Below, piece after piece: positions 23,891 through 33,015 of a stretch of DNA of 64,000 nucleotides. A program made the position numbers and the translations under genes. Positions within the stretch are counted from its first letter, which is position 1. Each line of letters starts with the position of its first letter. The notes beneath the pieces were generated by a model that did not search any database, was not told the origin of the DNA, and saw only the letters and a program-made list of their open reading frames with translations. The stretch covers positions 248,001-312,000 of the forward strand of contig NZ_CP090557.1 in assembly GCF_021484805.1 (NCBI RefSeq), given 5' to 3'. The DNA comes from Tellurirhabdus bombi (GTDB lineage: Bacteria; Bacteroidota; Bacteroidia; Cytophagales; Spirosomataceae).

Positions 23891-25528
23891 ATGGATCCTA
23901 ACAAATTTACCGACAAGTTTTCCCGCCGCGAATTTATTCAGCAGGCAGGTTTGGGTGCAGCCGCTTTGCTGGCCGCTTCTGAGCTAGTTTCCTGTTCTTC
24001 CGACTCCCCGCTGGCCCACATCAAAGGAGAAATAAAAGGCGCGAATCATACCCTTGGTCACCTGCTGCGCAACCCGGACACGCTCCCGCCGCCAACACAA
24101 ATTGACGAAACCAACGTTCTGATTATCGGGGGTGGTATTGCCGGTTTGTCGGCCCGTCGCTGGCTACACCGAAACGGGGTCAAAGATGTTTTGCTGCTGG
24201 AAATGGACAACCAGCCGGGAGGCAATTCCGCGAGTGGCAAAAATGACTTATCGGCTTACCCATGGGGAGCGCACTATTTGCCAATTCCCGACCTACGCAA
24301 CCGGGAACTGATTGATTTTCTGACCGAATGCAAAGCCATTACGAGTTTTGATACGCAAGGGTTACCCATTTACAACGACTATTTTCTTTGCCACGACCCC
24401 GAAGAGCGACTTTTTATCAATGGCTATTGGCAGGAAGGGTTAGTGCCTGAGTTGGGCGTTCCTGAGGAGGACCGGCAGCAGATTACCCGCTTTTTCGACT
24501 TGATGAATGCACATCGAAAAGCGCGGGGCAAAGACGGCAAAGATGCGTTTGCCATTCCGCTGCGGGAATCCTCCCAGGACGAAACCTACCGCCAACTTGA
24601 TCAGCTTTCTTTTGATCGTTATTTAAGTACGAACGGCTTTACCTCGTCTTACCTGCGCTGGTATCTGTCCTACGCTTGCCGGGACGACTACGGGTCCGAT
24701 CTAGCGCAAACGTCGGCCTGGGCAGGTATCCATTACTTTGCCGCCCGAAAAGGCCAGGCCGCTAATGCCGACGCTTCTGCCGTGCTGACCTGGCCGGAAG
24801 GCAATGGTTTTCTGGTCGATCAACTGCGTCGCCAGGCTAGAGCGCCGATCCAGAACAACCGGCTGGTTTTTGCGGTGAAGCCCGAAGCCTCAACGGTACT
24901 GGTATCGCTTTACGACCCTCAAAAAAAGCAAACACTAGGCATTCGGGCTAAAAAAGTGATCCTGGCCACACCGCAGTTTGTCAATCGGCAGCTGCTTAAA
25001 AATGTTGCCGGATATAGCCCACCCAATAACTTTCAGTACGCCCCCTGGGTGGTCGCCAACCTGACCGTAAACGGTTTGCCGCAGGGAAAAGGCATGCCTC
25101 TCTGCTGGGACAATGTGCTGTATGGCAGCTCATCCGTGGGCTACATTACCGCCAACCACCAGCACCTCACGCAGGAGCGTCAGAAAGTAATTACCTTTTA
25201 CCAGCCCCTCACCGACGAAGCGCCCAATCTGGCCCGCCAGCGCGCCTATCGCACGTCTTACGCTGATTGGTTAAGCCGCATCGTGGCTGAATTGGAAATG
25301 GCCCATCCTGGTGTCACCCCGCTGATTTCACAGGCTGATCTATGGATTTGGGGGCACGGCATGATTGCGCCGACGCCCGGTTTCCTTACCGATCCGGGCC
25401 GGCAGCAGCTGAATAAGTCCATTGATAATCAAGTTTTTTTTGCTCATTCTGACCTGAGTGGCATCTCTATTTTTGAAGAAGCGTTTTACCAGGGAATTCG
25501 GGCAGCAGAAGAAATATTGCGGAACTAA
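23891..25528 (+). CDS. Tat-exported lipoprotein FAD-dependent amine oxidase-like protein
   Basis: A 545-residue flavoprotein; ATG 23891 is chosen, with GTG 23888 directly before it. The N-terminus has a twin-arginine motif (SRREFIQQ) and a hydrophobic stretch ending in a lipobox (SELVSC), so it should be folded in the cytoplasm, exported and lipid-anchored. The FAD-binding motif is VLIIGGGIAGLSARRWL, followed by LEMDNQPGGNSASG as in the amine oxidase/phytoene desaturase group. A C-terminal FAD-contact region is seen near ALFFAHSDLSG-like sequence (VFFAHSDLSGISIFEEAFYQG). As last gene of the polyamine cluster it may oxidise the amine product. Confidence 0.82.
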   Translation: MDPNKFTDKFSRREFIQQAGLGAAALLAASELVSCSSDSPLAHIKGEIKGANHTLGHLLRNPDTLPPPTQIDETNVLIIGGGIAGLSARRWLHRNGVKDVLLLEMDNQPGGNSASGKNDLSAYPWGAHYLPIPDLRNRELIDFLTECKAITSFDTQGLPIYNDYFLCHDPEERLFINGYWQEGLVPELGVPEEDRQQITRFFDLMNAHRKARGKDGKDAFAIPLRESSQDETYRQLDQLSFDRYLSTNGFTSSYLRWYLSYACRDDYGSDLAQTSAWAGIHYFAARKGQAANADASAVLTWPEGNGFLVDQLRRQARAPIQNNRLVFAVKPEASTVLVSLYDPQKKQTLGIRAKKVILATPQFVNRQLLKNVAGYSPPNNFQYAPWVVANLTVNGLPQGKGMPLCWDNVLYGSSSVGYITANHQHLTQERQKVITFYQPLTDEAPNLARQRAYRTSYADWLSRIVAELEMAHPGVTPLISQADLWIWGHGMIAPTPGFLTDPGRQQLNKSIDNQVFFAHSDLSGISIFEEAFYQGIRAAEEILRN

Positions 25529-25599
25529 GCCAAAACTTCTTATTTTTAGATACAACTAACACACATCAATCGTTACGTAAGAAAGACGACCCGACCTGA

Positions 25600-27681
25600 A
25601 TGAGTTTCCTATACCCTTCGTTCCTGCTTGGTTTACTGGCGGTTTCTGTACCGGTAGCTATTCACCTGTTTAATCTTCGCCGGACCCGCCGGATTTTTTT
25701 CACCAACGTCTCACTCCTCAAAACGGTACAGACCGAAACGAAATCATTTCGACGGTTAAAGCACCTGCTGATTCTGGCTTGCCGGGCCTTGGCCATTATC
25801 TGTCTGGTGTTGGCGTTCGCGCAGCCTTTTATTCCTAGCAAGAGCACGTTAGGCTTGTCCCGGCAGGGCTTCACGAGTCTGTATCTGGACAATTCGTACT
25901 CCATGCAGAACGAAGAAGATGAAAAAAGATACCTGGACGTAGCCATTGGAAAACTGGACGAGCTACTGACTTTGTTTCGGAATGCGAGTTCTTTGCAGTT
26001 GATAACGAATGATTTCAGTGCCCAGGAGCAGACGGTCGGTACCGCCGAGGCTCTTCGCGACCGGGTAACAACGGTTCGCTTCGCGCATACGCCCCGTTCG
26101 TTAGCGGATGTTTACCGCCGTCAGGTCAATCTGATGGCCACCCGGAATTCAGCCGGTACAAGTCAGTTATTTTGGTTCTCCGATTTTCAGAAAAGCACCG
26201 TTGGCGATCTCAGCCGCTTAAAAATTGATACCGCCCAGCGGGTTTTTATGGTACCGATGGAAGCCAAACCCACGCGAAATATTTACGTAGATTCGGTCTG
26301 GCTCAGTACGCCTTTTGTGCGCGAACTTCAGAATAATACGCTCAACGTTCGGGTGCGCAACAGTGGCGAAGAGTCCGTTCAGAAGCTGCCGATTCGTTTG
26401 TTTGTCGATCAGGCCCAGATTTCTACCGCTTCGGTTTCCATTCCTGCAAAAGGGAGTGCTACGGCAACAATGAATTTTAACGTTACGGAGAAAGGTTTCC
26501 GGCGCGGTCGCATTGCCTTTGAAGACTACCCGATCACGTTTGACAACGAATTTTATTTTGTCTTGCAAGCTTCCCCGGCTATTCGGGTTCTGCATTTATA
26601 CGAACAAAAAAGCCCATCCAATTACATTGAGAATGTTTACGGAAATGACAGCTTATTTGTTCGGCAGAGCTTCAACGCGCAAAATGTAGACGTCGGGCAA
26701 TTCAAGAATGCTGATTTAGTTGTGCTGGAAGGTTTGCCCCAGCTGAGCGGCGCGTTACGGTCGGAACTGGAACGATTCGTTCGTCAGGGCGGTAGCCTGG
26801 CCATTTTCCCGTCGGCCAATCCCGATGCGGCTGCCTGGTCGTCATTTCTGACTACGTTAGGCGTTGGCGGTTTACAGGTGCAGGCCAATAGCCTACCTCC
26901 CGCGCAACCCATGGCTGCCCCTAACAATCAGAATCCGTTTTTCCGGGATATTTTTGAGCAAACGCAGCAGCAAAGTTTGCTAAATCTACCTGATGCCGTC
27001 CCCGTCTGGCAATGGCGTGCGGTTGGTGAACGCCTGTTAACCTTGCGGAATGGCACTCCGCTCCTGACGCAATCACGGCTGGGCGGGTCCGCAAGCCGTC
27101 AGGGGTACGTGTATGTGTTTGGGACACCCTTGCAGCCCGAGTTTGGGACCGTACCTCAACACGCCCTCTTTGTGCCGATTATGTACAAAATTGCGGCGCT
27201 AAGTGTACAAGCCCAGCGAACGGCCTATTCGTTTGACGACAATGCGCTGGAAGTAACTGTTACAGACGCCAGCCCGAACGCCGTTTATAAGCTAAAAAGG
27301 GACAAAATGGAAATTATTCCCATTCAGCGTCTCAATGGTAACCAGCTTTTGTTTGAGTTGCCAAAAAGTAACCAGCTCAGTGCCGGTCAGGAAATGGAGG
27401 CGGGGTATTACGAACTTCAGTTGAATGGCAAAACTGAGCGATTACTGGCTTTCAACCACGGGAATCGGGAGTCGGCAATGGAGTTTTATACGCCTGCCGA
27501 ACTACGCAAAGCCTTCGCGGGCCAACCCAACGTTCAGGTTTTTGACAGCATTCACGATGGCGGTTTTGTGGATGAACTCCGCGCGCAAAACCTGGGAACC
27601 AACCTCTGGAAATATTTTATCATCGCCGCACTCGGTTTCTTCCTGGCCGAAATCGCCGTAATACGCTTTATGAAAGGCTAA
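25600..27681 (+). CDS. BatA-domain membrane protein with glutamine amidotransferase-like region
   Basis: A 693-residue protein that opens with the double-membrane BatA N-terminal domain (MSFLYPSFLLGLLAVSVPVA, then LFNLRRTRRIFFTNVSLL, and a second helix at about 56-76). A von Willebrand A-like part (SLYLDNSYSMQNEEDEKRY) follows, then a beta-rich CARDB-like part, then a region like the class I glutamine amidotransferase fold (LVVLEGLPQLSGALRSEL, about 370-480). A final membrane helix is near the C-terminus. Such proteins sit with moxR/bat operons, but no moxR is here. It begins 71 nt after the polyamine cluster and may be part of it. Confidence 0.8.
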   Translation: MSFLYPSFLLGLLAVSVPVAIHLFNLRRTRRIFFTNVSLLKTVQTETKSFRRLKHLLILACRALAIICLVLAFAQPFIPSKSTLGLSRQGFTSLYLDNSYSMQNEEDEKRYLDVAIGKLDELLTLFRNASSLQLITNDFSAQEQTVGTAEALRDRVTTVRFAHTPRSLADVYRRQVNLMATRNSAGTSQLFWFSDFQKSTVGDLSRLKIDTAQRVFMVPMEAKPTRNIYVDSVWLSTPFVRELQNNTLNVRVRNSGEESVQKLPIRLFVDQAQISTASVSIPAKGSATATMNFNVTEKGFRRGRIAFEDYPITFDNEFYFVLQASPAIRVLHLYEQKSPSNYIENVYGNDSLFVRQSFNAQNVDVGQFKNADLVVLEGLPQLSGALRSELERFVRQGGSLAIFPSANPDAAAWSSFLTTLGVGGLQVQANSLPPAQPMAAPNNQNPFFRDIFEQTQQQSLLNLPDAVPVWQWRAVGERLLTLRNGTPLLTQSRLGGSASRQGYVYVFGTPLQPEFGTVPQHALFVPIMYKIAALSVQAQRTAYSFDDNALEVTVTDASPNAVYKLKRDKMEIIPIQRLNGNQLLFELPKSNQLSAGQEMEAGYYELQLNGKTERLLAFNHGNRESAMEFYTPAELRKAFAGQPNVQVFDSIHDGGFVDELRAQNLGTNLWKYFIIAALGFFLAEIAVIRFMKG

Positions 27682-27698
27682 AAGTTTGGGAAAGAAGC

Positions 27699-28205
27699 CT
27701 ACTTTCTTTCCCAAATTACAAAGTCAAAAGCAACCGCATGGCGCTCGTCGGCAGTGTGGGGTACTCGGCTGCGCTCTTTCCAGACTGAGGTTTCGCTTCG
27801 GATCGCGTCGTACTCCGGGAAATAAGTATCGCCCTCAAAGGTTCCTTTTACATCCGTCAGATAAAGCAGGTCGGCAATGGGCAAGGCCTGGCGGTATATT
27901 TCAGCGCCTCCGATGACGAAAATCTCTTCTGCGCCCGTTTTTTGGCCTTCTTCTACGGCTTTTTCCAGCGAATCGACAACGATGCACCCTGCTGCTTGAA
28001 AACCTGTATTACGGGTAATCACAATATTGGTCCGGTTAGGCAGCGGCTTCCCCAGCGCTTCGAAGGTCTTCCGCCCCATCAGAATCGGATGCCCGGAGGT
28101 GGTTTGTTTGAAGAACTTAAAGTCGTCCGGTAGTTTCCAGACCAGATCATTATCCTTACCAATAACGCCGTTATCCGCAACGGCAGCAATCAACGAGAGA
28201 GTCAT
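27699..28205 (-). CDS. folA: Dihydrofolate reductase
   Basis: A 168-residue enzyme reducing dihydrofolate to tetrahydrofolate with NADPH. Diagnostic parts are LIAAVADNGVIGKDNDLVWK (start, substrate loop), the acidic D in LPDDFKFFKQTT, MGRKTFEALGKPLPNRTNIV (cofactor binding) and FVIGGAEIYRQALP. Length and residues are normal. It has its own promoter region in the divergent gap to the SDR gene. thyA, a common partner, is not next to it. Confidence 0.96.
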   Translation of the reverse strand: MTLSLIAAVADNGVIGKDNDLVWKLPDDFKFFKQTTSGHPILMGRKTFEALGKPLPNRTNIVITRNTGFQAAGCIVVDSLEKAVEEGQKTGAEEIFVIGGAEIYRQALPIADLLYLTDVKGTFEGDTYFPEYDAIRSETSVWKERSRVPHTADERHAVAFDFVIWERK

Positions 28206-28274
28206 TCTACAATCGGTTAAAAATTAGAACTGCAACGCGCGTTCTCTTCCACGCGTATCTGCTATATAAAACCG

Positions 28275-28282
28275 CAAAGATA
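28275..28282 (-). promoter_or_regulatory. Probable -7 element of the folA promoter
   Basis: TATCTTTG on the minus strand fits TAnnTTTG. No clear TTTG is found 19-21 nt upstream, so this is a half-match. Start would be near 28268. Confidence 0.4.
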
Positions 28283-28378
28283 GCCGTTTACTCAAGTAAT
28301 TATTTTTTTGCGTAGGGGTAAACCGCATCCGAACGGTCATAGGGTCAGCTAACAGCAAACAACAATACTTATTTAATC

Positions 28379-29173
28379 ATGAAAAAGTACGTTCTTATTA
28401 CCGGCGCCAGTGCCGGCCTCGGTAAGGCGATGGCTCTGGAACTGGCCCGGCAAGGAGAAAACCTGATTCTGGTTGCGCTCCCCAACGAAGGTTTGGATGA
28501 ATTGACCCGACACATTAAGCTTGTTTACAATGTATCGGTTTTTTCGTACGAAACCGATCTGCGCTTCCGGCCCAATATTGAGGCATTGGTAGAGTGGGTA
28601 AGCAACCAGAACTTGACTATTTATTACCTGATCAACAACGCAGGCATTGGCGGTTCAAAACCTTTTGAGCAGGCAGAAACGGAACAGCTTGAGCGCATTA
28701 TCCAGTTGAACGTCATTGGCACAGCTTTACTCACCCGGCTCCTGCTGCCTTTTTTGGTGAAGAATCAGCAATCGTATGTTTTAAACGTCTCCAGTATGGC
28801 TGCTTTTTCACCGCTTCCCTACAAAACGGTCTATCCGGCCTCCAAGGCGTTTATTTATTCTTTTTCGCTGGGGCTACGCGCTGAGTTAAGCCATCGGGGT
28901 GTTCAGGTAAGTGTTTTGCATCCTGGCCCCATGCCGACCTCAACCGAAAACCTGGATCGGCTGCGCAAGCACGGTTGGCTCGGCCAGATCAGCACCGTCC
29001 CAACGGAGACTATCGCGCAGATTGCTTTGCAGCAGGTTGCACGGGGCAAACGGGTTATCATTCCGGGTTGGGCCAACAAAGTCGCTTATTGGGCAACCCG
29101 CTGGATTCCCTGGTCAATTCGTGAGCCGCTGATGCTTTTTATGATTCGTCGGGAAGTTGCTCTATCCTTATGA
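28379..29173 (+). CDS. Short-chain dehydrogenase/reductase
   Basis: A 264-residue classical SDR. The NAD(P) motif is TGASAGLGKAMA (residues 8-19), the NNAG motif is LINNAGIGG, and the catalytic residues are S in NVSSMAAFS and Y-x3-K in VYPASKAFIYSF. The C-terminus has a hydrophobic basic stretch (WANKVAYWATRWIPW) like that of membrane-associated SDRs that act on acyl or steroid ketones. It overlaps the next gene by 4 nt (ATGA), so the two act together; the substrate is unknown. Confidence 0.88.
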   Translation: MKKYVLITGASAGLGKAMALELARQGENLILVALPNEGLDELTRHIKLVYNVSVFSYETDLRFRPNIEALVEWVSNQNLTIYYLINNAGIGGSKPFEQAETEQLERIIQLNVIGTALLTRLLLPFLVKNQQSYVLNVSSMAAFSPLPYKTVYPASKAFIYSFSLGLRAELSHRGVQVSVLHPGPMPTSTENLDRLRKHGWLGQISTVPTETIAQIALQQVARGKRVIIPGWANKVAYWATRWIPWSIREPLMLFMIRREVALSL

Positions 29174-30159
29174 AAGTCTTATTAACAGGCGCCACGGGAC
29201 TGCTTGGGCTGCACATTGCCCGGGAATTGCTTCGACAGGGGTATGCGGTAAAAGCCTTGTATCGCTCCTTGCCGCAAGCCTATACGAACCTGCCGTGGTT
29301 TGGCGAAATTGAATGGGTAAAAGGAAATATTGCCGCGGCTTCGGATGTTCAGAAAAGCCTGCGCGGGTGCCAGGCCCTGATTCATGCCGCCGCCCGAACG
29401 GATCCTTCGCCTTCGGATTTGGCGTCTTACTACGAAGCCAATATTCTCAGTACCGAAATTATGCTAGCAGCGGCGGAGGCGATGGGCATTGAGCGGTTTG
29501 TGTATGTGAGCACGGCAGCCGTTTTCCGGCCCGGCAGTCTGGCAGTGCCCGCTACGGAGGAAAGCCCTTTCGCTTTTCACCTGATGGATTCGGGCTATAT
29601 CGCCAGTAAATACCAGGCGCAACAACTGGTTTTGAAGGCGGTGAATGCGGGACTTAACGCAGTTATTGTCAATCCGGCTTTTATGCTTGGTCCGTATGAT
29701 TTAAAACCGAGTTCGGGCGCCATAATTCAGCATGTGCTTCGGAGCAAGCACGTCTTTTATCCCGGCTCGGGTGGTAAAAGTTTCATTGATGTTCGGGATG
29801 CGGCCCGGGCAACCGTTAACGCCCTTCGCCAGGGTAAAACCGGAAACAGCTATTTACTGGCAAACGAGAATATTTCGTATGATCGTTTCTTTTCGCTGGT
29901 AGCCGAATTGTCCGGTAGAAAAAAAAGACTGTTTCCCGTTCCGGCGAGCGTGCTTCGGTCGGTGGGAAACTTGGGGAGCGTTGGAGAACGAGTGCTTCGT
30001 CGCCCCTTACGGCTTAATTCCATCAACGCCGTTTTAATGACGCAGGATAATTATTATTCCGGAGCAAAAGCCAGAAACGAACTGGCCATGCCCATGTCTC
30101 CGGTCAGGCAAGCCATTGAGGATGCAATCGACTGGTTTAGTGCGACTAAGCCCATTTAG
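29170..30159 (+). CDS. NAD-dependent epimerase/dehydratase family protein
   Basis: A 329-residue extended SDR. The N-terminal motif is LLTGATGLLGLHIAREL and the catalytic motif is YIASKYQAQQLV (Y-x3-K). Layout resembles dihydroflavonol-4-reductase-like and hopanoid-associated epimerases. It is translationally coupled to the preceding SDR, suggesting successive steps on a common lipid or sugar substrate, but the pathway cannot be read from the window. Confidence 0.85.
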   Translation: MKVLLTGATGLLGLHIARELLRQGYAVKALYRSLPQAYTNLPWFGEIEWVKGNIAAASDVQKSLRGCQALIHAAARTDPSPSDLASYYEANILSTEIMLAAAEAMGIERFVYVSTAAVFRPGSLAVPATEESPFAFHLMDSGYIASKYQAQQLVLKAVNAGLNAVIVNPAFMLGPYDLKPSSGAIIQHVLRSKHVFYPGSGGKSFIDVRDAARATVNALRQGKTGNSYLLANENISYDRFFSLVAELSGRKKRLFPVPASVLRSVGNLGSVGERVLRRPLRLNSINAVLMTQDNYYSGAKARNELAMPMSPVRQAIEDAIDWFSATKPI

Positions 30160-30267
30160 TTTTGATTTCGTCCAGTTCAGTAAGGATTATCGTCAATTTA
30201 GTCTTTATCTGATTGAATACGCGTTGCAGGTCTATTAATTTCAAATCACACAACAGATACATGAACA

Positions 30268-30810
30268 ATGAAAACGCTCGTCTTTCTTTCGTTTTTAATT
30301 GGGTTCTTATTGCATAACCAATCAACAGCACAAGCCCGGGCAAAATCATTCCCTACCCCACCCGCTTCGTCGAACCGCTTATTTTATATCCAGCGAAGCA
30401 ATGACGCCAACACGGTCATTTATGATGCTAATATGCTGTCTAACAAAAAGCTGGACCCTACTAAACCGGTACAGGTTTACTGGATTCGGTACGCCGAAAA
30501 AGGACAGCGCGAAGATCTCTCGTCCATGCAATGGCGGATGGCCTACGGTTATAAACACAGCCAGACCTCCAATCAGGCCAACGATTTTGATATCTGCCTG
30601 AATGCCTTCCGCAAACGTTCGATCAAGATTGTATCGCAGCAGGGAAAGCCGGTGGCTCTGGCTACCATCAATGGCCGCAACGCCTGTTTACAAAAAATAT
30701 TTGTTCAGCTTGCTCCCCAGTCCGGTTTTATTCCCCGAGTTCAATACATCGAAATGTTTGGTGTTGACCCTGAGCATGGCCAAAGCGTTTACGAACGCAT
30801 TATTCTGTAA
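30268..30810 (+). CDS. Secreted DUF4833 protein
   Basis: A 180-residue exported protein with a signal peptide (VFLSFLIGFLLHNQSTAQA) and one DUF4833 domain: RLFYIQRSNDANTVIYDAN, PVQVYWIRYAEKG and a C-terminal VQYIEMFGVDPEHG. Function of the family is unknown. It is 108 nt after the epimerase and on the same strand, so linkage is possible but not certain. A large inverted repeat follows the stop. Confidence 0.83.
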   Translation: MKTLVFLSFLIGFLLHNQSTAQARAKSFPTPPASSNRLFYIQRSNDANTVIYDANMLSNKKLDPTKPVQVYWIRYAEKGQREDLSSMQWRMAYGYKHSQTSNQANDFDICLNAFRKRSIKIVSQQGKPVALATINGRNACLQKIFVQLAPQSGFIPRVQYIEMFGVDPEHGQSVYERIIL

Positions 30811-30823
30811 TGTAGAAAGTTAG

Positions 30824-30884
30824 ATGGCTAAGGCTATTTCCGGCAGCCCAGGCGATGGTACACGTTGGGAATAGCCTTAGCCAT
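30824..30884. repeat. 15-bp perfect inverted repeat at the convergent end of two genes
   Basis: ATGGCTAAGGCTATT (30824-30838) and AATAGCCTTAGCCAT (30870-30884) are exact reverse complements, and after one G-T pair the stem extends by two more pairs (CC/GG). The loop is about 25 nt. There is no T tract on either side, unlike the other terminators in the window. Confidence 0.85.
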
Positions 30885-30888
30885 GCAG

Positions 30889-32697
30889 CTAGGCGCTGTG
30901 CAGACGAACCTCAGGAATGTACAATTGGAAGAGCGTGCCATTTTCTTTGTATAGCTTAAACTGGCCTTCCAACTGCTCACTCAGCGAAGCAATCAGGCGT
31001 TTGCCAAAGGACGACCGCTCTCCGTGGCGCTGCCAGTCGCTCATGTCGATGCCGGGCCCGTTATCCTGCACCTCCAACGTAATGCCCGGTTTTTCGCCGC
31101 GCCTATTTACTAAAACGATTCGCAGCAGTGGCCGCTGTCCCTCCCCGTAGGCATACTTGAACGCATTTGTAGCTAACTCATTTACGATCAATCCAATGGG
31201 CATCGCTACGTCTACATCGAGCTGATAGTGCTCAACTTTTAATTCAAGATCAAACTCATCGGCCCGATAACCGTAGGCATTCATTAGGCTTTGGAGTAAA
31301 TCCGTCAAATATTCCCGCATGTTAACGGTAGTTACCTGGTCGGTCTGGTAGAGGCGTTGGTGAATCAGCGCCATCGCTTCGACCCGTTGCTGCCCAACCC
31401 GCATGGCCTGAAGGGCTTTCTCATCGTCGATACGGTTTGATTGCAGCTTAAGCAGGCTCGATACAATGGCTAGGTTGTTCTTAACCCGGTGATGTAATTC
31501 CTTCATCATCAACCCCATCTGGTCAGATTGCTGCTTGATTTTCTGGCGGCTTTTCCGAACATTCACGTAAAGCCCTCCGAGCACAGCCAGCAAAAGCGTC
31601 ATTAAAACCAGCCCGCCTACACCGGCCCATATCTGGTGAGTTTTGGACGTATTTTCGGCGGCTAGTTGTTTGATACTTTCTTCTTTTTCGCGGGTTTGGT
31701 AGCGCGTTTCTACTTCGGCAAGCTGCTGGTTTTTAGCAGTATTGAATGTACTATCATGGCTCGCTACCTGACGTCTGTAGAAAAACAAAGCCTTTTGAAA
31801 GTCGCCCCGCTTTTCCCAAATTTGGCTTAAGTGCCCGTTAATCTCTTCCAGCATGGCGTGTTTTTCCGGGCCATTTTGCTCCGCCCAGGCCAAGGCCTGC
31901 TTACAAGATGCTTCGGCCTCATCCAGTTTGTTCAATGGAATCAGCGCGTAAGGCAGGCTCATGTTCACAAAGCCCTCCAGATAGGTATCATTATTCTGGT
32001 TGGTATACGCCAGAACCTGCTTGAACAATTGTTCCGAGCGGGCATACTGACCCATGTTTTTACGCATCATAGCGGCGTTGTACAACACCCCGTAATAGGA
32101 TTGCCAATCTCCCCCTTCCTTGAACGCTTCAGACGCTTTCTGGTTGTAATCCAAAGCTTTCCGGTAGTCTTTACGGTGGCTTTCCAAGTTAGCCAGACTA
32201 TCATACAACTCCGCCAATGACTGCTTGTCGCCTAATTTCTGCGCAAGGGCCAGCCCTTTCTCCAGGTAGTAACGTGTTAGTTTATCGTTGTTCAGGCGGT
32301 CATAACAGGCGCTGATCAAAGCCAACGTTCTGATGTATTGCTTTTGATTGTCAATTTTCTGGAAAGTAGCCAGGGATTTCTGGTACCACGAAATAGCCTG
32401 TGCGTATTCGCCTGCCGACCGAAACCAGTAGCCCATTGACCGGTAGCCTACGCCAATATCAAACTGACTTTCTTTTGCCTGTGCCATGGACAACGCCTGT
32501 GAATAAGCCTCTTTTGCGCCCGTAAACTGGCCTTTTTCCACCAGTGAATCCCCAATTTCCCGGAGTGTCCACATCTTGACAGAATCCGGCGCAGCTCTTA
32601 AAGAATCAGGTAACCAGTTTGCTTGGCTGATTGCTTTTTCAGACCATAAACAAAGGCTTCCGACCAGCAAAAAAAGGTATTCGAAACGCACGTTCAT
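30889..32697 (-). CDS. TPR-containing sensor histidine kinase, HisKA_2 (HRxxN) type
   Basis: A 602-residue exported-sensor kinase; ATG 32697 is preferred over 32736 because it leaves a good signal peptide (YLFLLVGSLCLWSEKAISQA). A series of TPR-like helices (about 50-320) forms the outer sensor, then a coiled segment, one membrane helix (about 365-387), the dimerisation domain with ELHHRVKNNLAIVSSLLKLQ (phosphorylated H403 in HRVKN) and an HATPase domain with NELATNAFKYAYGEG, DNGPGID and SSFGKRLIASL. The last motif is short, typical of HisKA_2 kinases. No response regulator is adjacent. It is a divergent paralogue of the next gene. Confidence 0.88.
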   Translation of the reverse strand: MNVRFEYLFLLVGSLCLWSEKAISQANWLPDSLRAAPDSVKMWTLREIGDSLVEKGQFTGAKEAYSQALSMAQAKESQFDIGVGYRSMGYWFRSAGEYAQAISWYQKSLATFQKIDNQKQYIRTLALISACYDRLNNDKLTRYYLEKGLALAQKLGDKQSLAELYDSLANLESHRKDYRKALDYNQKASEAFKEGGDWQSYYGVLYNAAMMRKNMGQYARSEQLFKQVLAYTNQNNDTYLEGFVNMSLPYALIPLNKLDEAEASCKQALAWAEQNGPEKHAMLEEINGHLSQIWEKRGDFQKALFFYRRQVASHDSTFNTAKNQQLAEVETRYQTREKEESIKQLAAENTSKTHQIWAGVGGLVLMTLLLAVLGGLYVNVRKSRQKIKQQSDQMGLMMKELHHRVKNNLAIVSSLLKLQSNRIDDEKALQAMRVGQQRVEAMALIHQRLYQTDQVTTVNMREYLTDLLQSLMNAYGYRADEFDLELKVEHYQLDVDVAMPIGLIVNELATNAFKYAYGEGQRPLLRIVLVNRRGEKPGITLEVQDNGPGIDMSDWQRHGERSSFGKRLIASLSEQLEGQFKLYKENGTLFQLYIPEVRLHSA

Positions 32698-33015
32698 ATA
32701 CTTAAAATAGTATAACCAGGCAATTAAGCCCATCAAACTACAGGATTATTTGGTCATACACAAGTTTATTTTCTTATATTGCCTTGACCATTAAGCAACT
32801 ACTATTCCCGTAATTGTCTTACTATAAGCCCACCAAATCCACTCAATCAGCTATATCCTGTTACTGTGTATTTACATTTTACAGTGCCTGTAGCTGGCCG
32901 ACTAACCCTGTTAGAGCACTATACTTTTTCTACGATCTGTATAGGTTACCAAGTGTTTTGTTTTTATTAATTCTTATCCTTATTTGGTTACTTTATAGCG
33001 CGTTTTCCCTCCTCT
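32698..33015. other. Divergent intergenic region between the two paralogous kinases
   Basis: About 318 AT-rich bases holding the two promoters. No clear TTTG/TAnnTTTG pair is seen on either strand; TAAACTTG on the minus strand is one mismatch away. An open frame here runs into the second kinase in another frame and lacks a coding look. Confidence 0.4.
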
